Shown one piece after another: positions 58,740-64,000 of a stretch of DNA of 64,000 nucleotides (the stretch's first letter is position 1; every line of letters starts with the position of its first letter). Source of the DNA: Microcebus murinus (taxonomy: Eukaryota; Chordata; Mammalia; Primates; Cheirogaleidae); NCBI RefSeq assembly GCF_040939455.1, contig NC_134104.1, positions 137,862,501-137,926,500 of the forward strand. Direction: 5' to 3'. The notes below the pieces were generated by a model. That model had not been told where the DNA came from and ran no database searches. It worked only from the letters and a program-made list of their open reading frames with translations. Both the position numbers and the translations under genes were made by a program.

Positions 58740-61400
58740 GATTCTGAATCTTTCAATGTATGTCTTTCTGTTTATATGGTTCTTCCAAATTTTATACTGA
58801 TAGTTTGTGTTATTTTTTTTTAAATCATATAAATGGCATTGTGTTACAGGCTTATTTTATTTATTTATTTATTTTTGCACTTTGCACTTCCTGGATGATA
58901 TCCATTCATGTTACTATGCATGCCTGTTATCCATTACTCTTTAGTACTTGGGAATTTATGTCCAACACATTTTACCTGCTCATTCTCTCAAGGATGGAGG
59001 CTGCATTTGATTTCACAGGCTGCCATAATGAAATACTGCAGAGTGAGCAGTGTAAACAACAGAAATTTATTTTCTGGAAGTTCATGATCAAGATGCTGGC
59101 CAATTTGGCTCCTGGTGAGAGATCTCTTCCTGACTTGTAGATGCCACCTTCTAACCATGTCTTCATGTGTCCTTTCTTCTGTGTGTGCATGGAAAGAGAC
59201 AGAAAATTCTTACCTCCTAAGAGCCCTATCTCCAAATACAGCCACACTGAGGGTTAGGGACACAGACATTCCGTCCATAAGATATACCTATAGGAGAAAA
59301 TTTTCAGATTACTGTATCCATTATAATAGATCAGATTGTGCTGCAAGAGCAAACAACCCCACAATTTCATTGGCTTAACACAACAAAAGCTTATTTTTCA
59401 CTTATCCAGCACAGGTGCTAACACAGGGGATATGCTCATTGCAGCCACCCAAGGATCTGGGTTGATCAAGACGCCATCTTGACATTTTGCTTCCATGATC
59501 AGTGCAGCAGTAGCAAGAGAGCATACATCTACTCACATTTCATAGGCCAAAGCAAAGCACACGGCCACACCAATCTTCAAAGTGGAGGAGAAAAGCAGTT
59601 CAATCTTAACATGTGCCTGGTAAGGCTGAGAGTCAGAAATATTTGATGACTAGCACTAACTTCCACAATATATGCCCAAGAGTGAAATTTCTAGATGATA
59701 AGGTCAATATGCATTTTCTTAATTCACATTACTGATGCCAGACTGCATCCCACATGGCTGTACCACTCTACTCTCTGGAGCACTGGCAGTGTGCAAGAGA
59801 TCTGTACCCTCACCAATGCTCAGTATTACTTAGCTTTCTAATTTGTCAGGCTAATGGGTACAAAACAATAATCCACTGTGGATTAACTTTCATTTACCTG
59901 TTTAGCAATTATTTTGAATATGACTTCATATGCTTAATTTTGGATTTTCTTTTTGTTAAACTGTATATTCATATCCATTATTTTTCTCTTTGTTTTTCTG
60001 TCTCATAAATTTATAAGAGTTCCTTTTATAATTTAGGTATTAATCTCCTGGTGATTTTAAACTATTGCAAATTAGTTCTCCCACTCTGTCATTTATTTAT
60101 TAACTTTATCTATGAAATCATTTTTTGAACAGAAATTCTTTATTTTTATAGAATTTATATATATTTTTTGTCTTATGGCTTGTACATTTGGAATTATGTT
60201 TAGGAATCATGTCCTCGCAGTTTATAATGATATTTTTCTTTATTTTCTTCCATGTAGCGTATAGATTTGTTTTTCACATTTAGATGAATCTATTTTTATA
60301 TGTATTGGTATGTAGAGAAAAGTTTCATTTTCTCTTGATTATATGAGAGTTTTCCCATGTAATCTTTACTTTTCTTATTGATTTGGTGGTGCCATCTTCA
60401 CTGTATATTGAATTTCCATATCTATATGAGTCTACCTTATACCTTTCCCTTCTTTATATTGGCCAATTTTTTATTTTTTTCATCAACACCATACTGTTCT
60501 TATAAAAATATTTGTGGCATATCTTAATATTCAGTAGAAAAAAATCATTTCTCTTTTCTTTCTTTTTTAATTAAAATAAACTTAGTGATTGGTGGGTGTT
60601 TATCTAGTCATGTAAGTTTTAGAGTAGATTTATTAAGTTCCTTTACAAATAAAATATTTGGTTGGTATTGAACTGAATTTATAGGTTAGTTTAAGTATAA
60701 TTGACATTTTTACACTATTAAATTATCTTACTCAAGGGCAAAGATTGTCTCCCCAATGACTCCAAATATATTTTATGTGTTTTATTAGATAATTAAAATG
60801 TTCTCCATATAAATATTGTAAACTTAGTTTTTTTTTTTTTAAACTCATACATGGCAACTTTACTTTCTTATTAGATTTGATAATTTCTGATTTTTATGTT
60901 TTATGGCAGATAATACTTCTATAAATAATGACAACTTTGTAAATAATTATAATTTTATTTCTTCTGTTGTAAATATTATTAATACCACTCTTCTGTCTTT
61001 TTATTTCATTACACTGTTGGCCAGGACTTCCAGGACCATGTTAGGCATTCATGGTGAGAGTGGGCATATTGATCTCATTCCGAATTTTAAAGGGAATGTA
61101 CTTAAGGTCTGCTAGAAGTAGTGTGTGCTATACATTTTTGGTATGTGAACTCTCTGAAGTGCAGAAGGTTCCCTTCTAATCCTAGTTTGCTGAGATTTAT
61201 TTTAAAGTTTTAAATAAGTACTGAAATCCATCAAGTGCTTTGTCTGAATCAACTGAAAGAATAACCTCATTTTTTTGCTTTTAGTCCATTAATGTAGTAA
61301 ATTAAGTTAATGTATTTTCTCACTGTAATCACTTCATGTCCTTAGGATAAGCCATACTTGGCCATTATATATTATATATAAGTACATTTTTGGATTTAGT
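58740..61400 (-). mobile_element. Old L1 (L1M-like), minus strand, split by other repeats
   Basis: Antisense ORF2 sequence appears at 58870-58985 ('tggatgatatccattcatgt', 'tactctttagtacttggg'), at 59690-60110 ('cccaagagtgaaatttctag', 'accctcaccaatgctcagta') and at 60480-61380 ('ttggccaggacttccagg', 'aagtgctttgtctgaatca'). The gap is filled by two other old repeats at 58990-59285 and 59310-59660. No open frame survives. Confidence 0.75.
58990..59660. repeat. Two old repeats nested in the antisense L1
   Basis: 58990-59285 ('cacaggctgccataatgaaa', 'caacagaaatttattttctgg', 'tcttcatgtgtcctttctt') belongs with 27930-28155. 59310-59660 ('attggcttaacacaacaaaa', 'tcataggccaaagcaaagc') resembles the family at 940-1280. 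Names are not assigned. Confidence 0.5.
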
Positions 61401-61841
61401 TGGCTGAAAGTCAATTTCCTTGCAATGGCTTACAAGGCTCTATAGCACTTGGTGGCCCCCTGGGTCCCCTACCTCCCAATTATAGCTCTGACTCTATTTC
61501 CTTCAACTTTCCCTGTGCACTCACGTAGTGTCAGTCATTCTGTCTTCCTTTCTACTCTTCCAAACTGCTAGGCACCTTCCCACATCAATGCCCTTGCATT
61601 TGCAGTGTCCTTTGCCTGGAAATAACTTTTTCCATATATACAGATGGCTCCCTCCCTCACCAACTTCAGGTCTTTACACAATTTTCCATCTTCTCGGTGA
61701 GGCATTCCCTGGCATTCTTATCTACAACTGCAACCCTCCCACCTCACTCCAACATTCGCCATCCTCTTTCTTTGCTATATTTTACTGTATTAACTATATT
61801 TTCTTTTTTTCCCCTCTATTTTTGATGCTCTGGCATTTGTA

Positions 61842-62340
61842 TTGTCACTGACTGGGGAGAGATTGCCCATGCCAGAGATAGCCAATCCTTAGAGATAGCA
61901 AAAGGCTCTCCAAGGAGCATGTCTTTCATATGCAAACTAACTGAACCAGAGCTCACACCCCTAACAATCTGCTTTATCAAGTTCTCACATACCAAGGCCA
62001 ATATTTCCTCTGCCCCTAGTCAACCCAGGGCCAGCAGTCAGCCAGCTAGGGACAGGCCCTATGCCCCAAAGTCCACCAGAGTTATTTAAACTAGCCAGTC
62101 CAAAGCTGTTTACCCTGTCCTACCTTGCCCTCTCCATGGAAACCCCAATCAAGGCTGTAGCATATGCTTTCGCCTCGGCCCTTCTGCCTTCTGTTCTCCT
62201 TGGTACTTTTACACATGACCCTGCAAAACCAGCTGTATCTCTTGTATCTAGAGATCTGTGAATATGAACTTCTTCCTTCATGAAAATCATCTTGTGTCTG
62301 TATTTCTTGCCATATCTAATTAAAACAAAACTCGAGTACA
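61842..62340 (+). repeat. Probable solo LTR inserted in the L2
   Basis: The segment divides the L2 copy. It begins near TGACTGGGGAGAG and ends near 'actcgagtaca', and has 'tttaaactagccagtcc' followed by 'tatctaattaaaac' near its end. TG..CA ends and position fit an LTR, but I could not find exact target duplications or name it. Confidence 0.5.
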
Positions 62341-62539
62341 AATTTTAGATCATTTACTTCTTATCACTTGGTACATAACATACTATATAGTTTACTATAT
62401 AGTCTTCCCTAATCAGAACTCAAGTTCCATAAAGCAGGAATTTATTTTGGTGTTTGTTTTTTTTTTTTTTCACTTTTATAGCTCCATAATTTAAACAGTC
62501 CCTAGTAAATATTGGGCCCTCAGTAAATATTTATGAAAT

Positions 62540-62556
62540 GAATGAATGAATGAAAC
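62540..62556. repeat. (TGAA)n short repeat at the L2 end
   Basis: About four copies of 'tgaa', the usual end of L2 elements. Confidence 0.85.
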
Positions 62557-62689
62557 ATTAATGGGTAACATAAATCTAATATTTTTCTTTCAAGTACTAG
62601 TTTCAAAACTAGATAAGGAAAATGAGAGGCAATCAATGTTGACATTTTGATACATTTTCTAGTAATCAATTTATGCATTTTTATTTACA

Positions 62690-62830
62690 GCTGACTGAAT
62701 GTTTTCCTCTGACAACAATCATTTGAATGTTTGCTGAGCAGCTGCTAACTCTGTACCAGACACTGTGCTAGGTACTGGGCAGGCAAGGATGACAAATATA
62801 AACACTAGTCATTTATGTCCTTATGCAGTT
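62690..62830 (+). repeat. Old LINE/SINE-like fragment
   Basis: 'cagacactgtgctaggtact' and 'gggcaggcaaggatgac' recall a common old mammalian repeat (MIR/L2-like). A related piece lies at 57330-57440. Low certainty about the family. Confidence 0.4.
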
Positions 62831-63189
62831 TTTAGTCTTCAATTTTTTGATCTCCTATATGTTATATTATAGGCAATCTCCCTTGTTTTAAAAATAAGAT
62901 TTATATAAAAATTAATTTTAACAGCTGAACAACAGAAGATTTAAAATAACTTTCCATCCATTACCTTCAGTGGCTGGACTTGCTTTGTTTATAGACACAA
63001 AGTTTAAATTAGCTGCCAGTAATTTAAAAGTTGGTTGATTTAACATTAAATAATCCAGATTTCTACCTGCTCTAGAAAAATGGGAAATTCTAAAATGAAA
63101 GGTACTTGTATCCTCAAAAGGAAACTTAGAGCTGAGTGCCAGCATCAAATTCAGACTCAGTATTGGCTTGTCAGTAGGGTCCTCTTTCA

Positions 63190-64000
63190 CCTGCCTGTTT
63201 TACTCATTTATATTAACTAGCCTCTACTCATTTTGAATTTGTGACCTCTGTGTAGAATAATACATTATATGGGTATATCATAATTTTCTCAGCTGTTTCC
63301 CCAAGGTTAAACAATTAGGTTATTGCTAACTTTTCACTGTTGTAAACAATGCATAAATCTCTATCTATATGTCGGATTCTTACCTTAGGGTAGATTGTTC
63401 TAACAGGGAAATTACTAAATCATAAGGTAGGGATATTTTAATTGCTTTTCAAAAAGAGTATACAATTTTATACTCCCAATTATGTATGAGGGTGCATATT
63501 TCAATGATGGTCTGCTGAAGTTGCATTTTAGAATGTTCTAATCTTTACTAATTTAATAAGCAAAAATTGTGTTTTAATTTGGATTTGCCTGATTACCGCT
63601 GAGATAAAACAGTTTCTGTATTGTATTAGCAGTAATGCAGTACTATTTGCAAATCACTTTTGTCTTAATTTACCATATATATGAGTTTCATGTGAGCTTT
63701 TCCTGTATTAATTATATTAACCATTTCAGTGCCTTATTTACTATATTTATTTGTTTTTTAACTTTATGTTTTCTTTGGTAAGTAAAAGTTATTTACCTTT
63801 GAATATTCAAATCAAGACATTTTCCTTTGGTATTTCTTCTACTTTTTTAACTTTATTGTATCTTTCTCCTATAGAAATAAATTAAATGGCCATATACACA
63901 TTGTACTTTTTATGGTTAAATTTAAATATTTTGCTTTTTATTACCTTCGGAATCTATTTTGATATAAGGTGAGGGTCTAAATTTTTTTCGTTGTTCTCAG
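63190..64000 (-). mobile_element. Old L1 (L1M-like), minus strand, runs past the window end
   Basis: 'ttaggttattgctaactttt', 'tgttgtaaacaatgcataaa', 'ttttatactcccaattatg' and 'ttggatttgcctgattacc' are diverged antisense ORF2 3' sequence. It continues to the end of the window. Confidence 0.7.

Larger units (their letters stand above)
61424..62575 (+). repeat. L2 LINE 3' end, plus strand, split by an LTR-like insert
   Basis: 61424-61840 has 'atggcttacaaggctctata', 'aatgcccttgcatttgcag', 'tgcctggaaataactttttc' and 'aggcattccctggcattc'. 62345-62575 has 'aactcaagttccataaagca', 'attgggccctcagtaaatat' and the (TGAA)n end. These are consecutive parts of the L2 3' region. Confidence 0.8.

Overview
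The window is nuclear DNA of a mammal, most likely a strepsirrhine primate (a lemur; a mouse-lemur-like genome fits best). Three things point there. The two Alu copies carry the long A/T-rich middle insert ('agttggccaattaatttc') typical of lemur Alus. Two L1 3' ends have the lemur-type 3' UTR ('cttgaagctctgactcggg'). There are also short, recent-looking DNA transposons of the hAT and piggyBac kinds, which are unusual for a primate. Cell-cycle-dense coding, operons, CRISPR arrays and tRNA or rRNA genes are absent; almost all short ORFs are chance or transposon remnants.

The one host gene I recognise is RBMS3 (RNA-binding motif, single-stranded-interacting protein 3), on the + strand. The penultimate coding exon (710-837) encodes the Gln/Ser-rich C-terminal tail. 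A 19-kb intron (838-19829) follows. The last exon (from 19830) gives only the final Lys-Pro and the stop, then a 3' UTR of about 6.5 kb that is free of transposons and probably ends near 26395 at a double AATAAA signal.

Region by region: 1-3090 is intron with one old repeat; 3100-5530 is a decayed hAT/Charlie transposon with a broken transposase; 6671-10110 is a decayed ERV1 provirus on the - strand with two LTRs and pol remnants; 10825-11623 is a large inverted repeat whose right edge was hit by an Alu; 12370-12775 is an LTR; 14868-16666 is a lemur L1; 19830-26395 is the RBMS3 last exon. From 26400 to the end is intergenic sequence, consistent with the gene-poor interval that follows RBMS3 in primates. 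It holds an Alu, MIRs, L1 and L2 pieces, a piggyBac-like element inside an L1 (35602-35875), a mariner (44480-45470), a HAL1/L1-like stretch (48700-49850), a 223-bp hAT element with perfect 8-bp target duplications (55781-56003), and antisense L1 (58740-61400 and 63190-64000).

The most interesting observations are the two short DNA transposons with clean hallmarks, the intronic inverted repeat that would fold in RBMS3 pre-mRNA, the splice donor that doubles as an in-frame stop, and CTCF-like motifs downstream of RBMS3. Repeat family names are from recognition of sequence motifs, not from a database search; where I could not name a family I say so.
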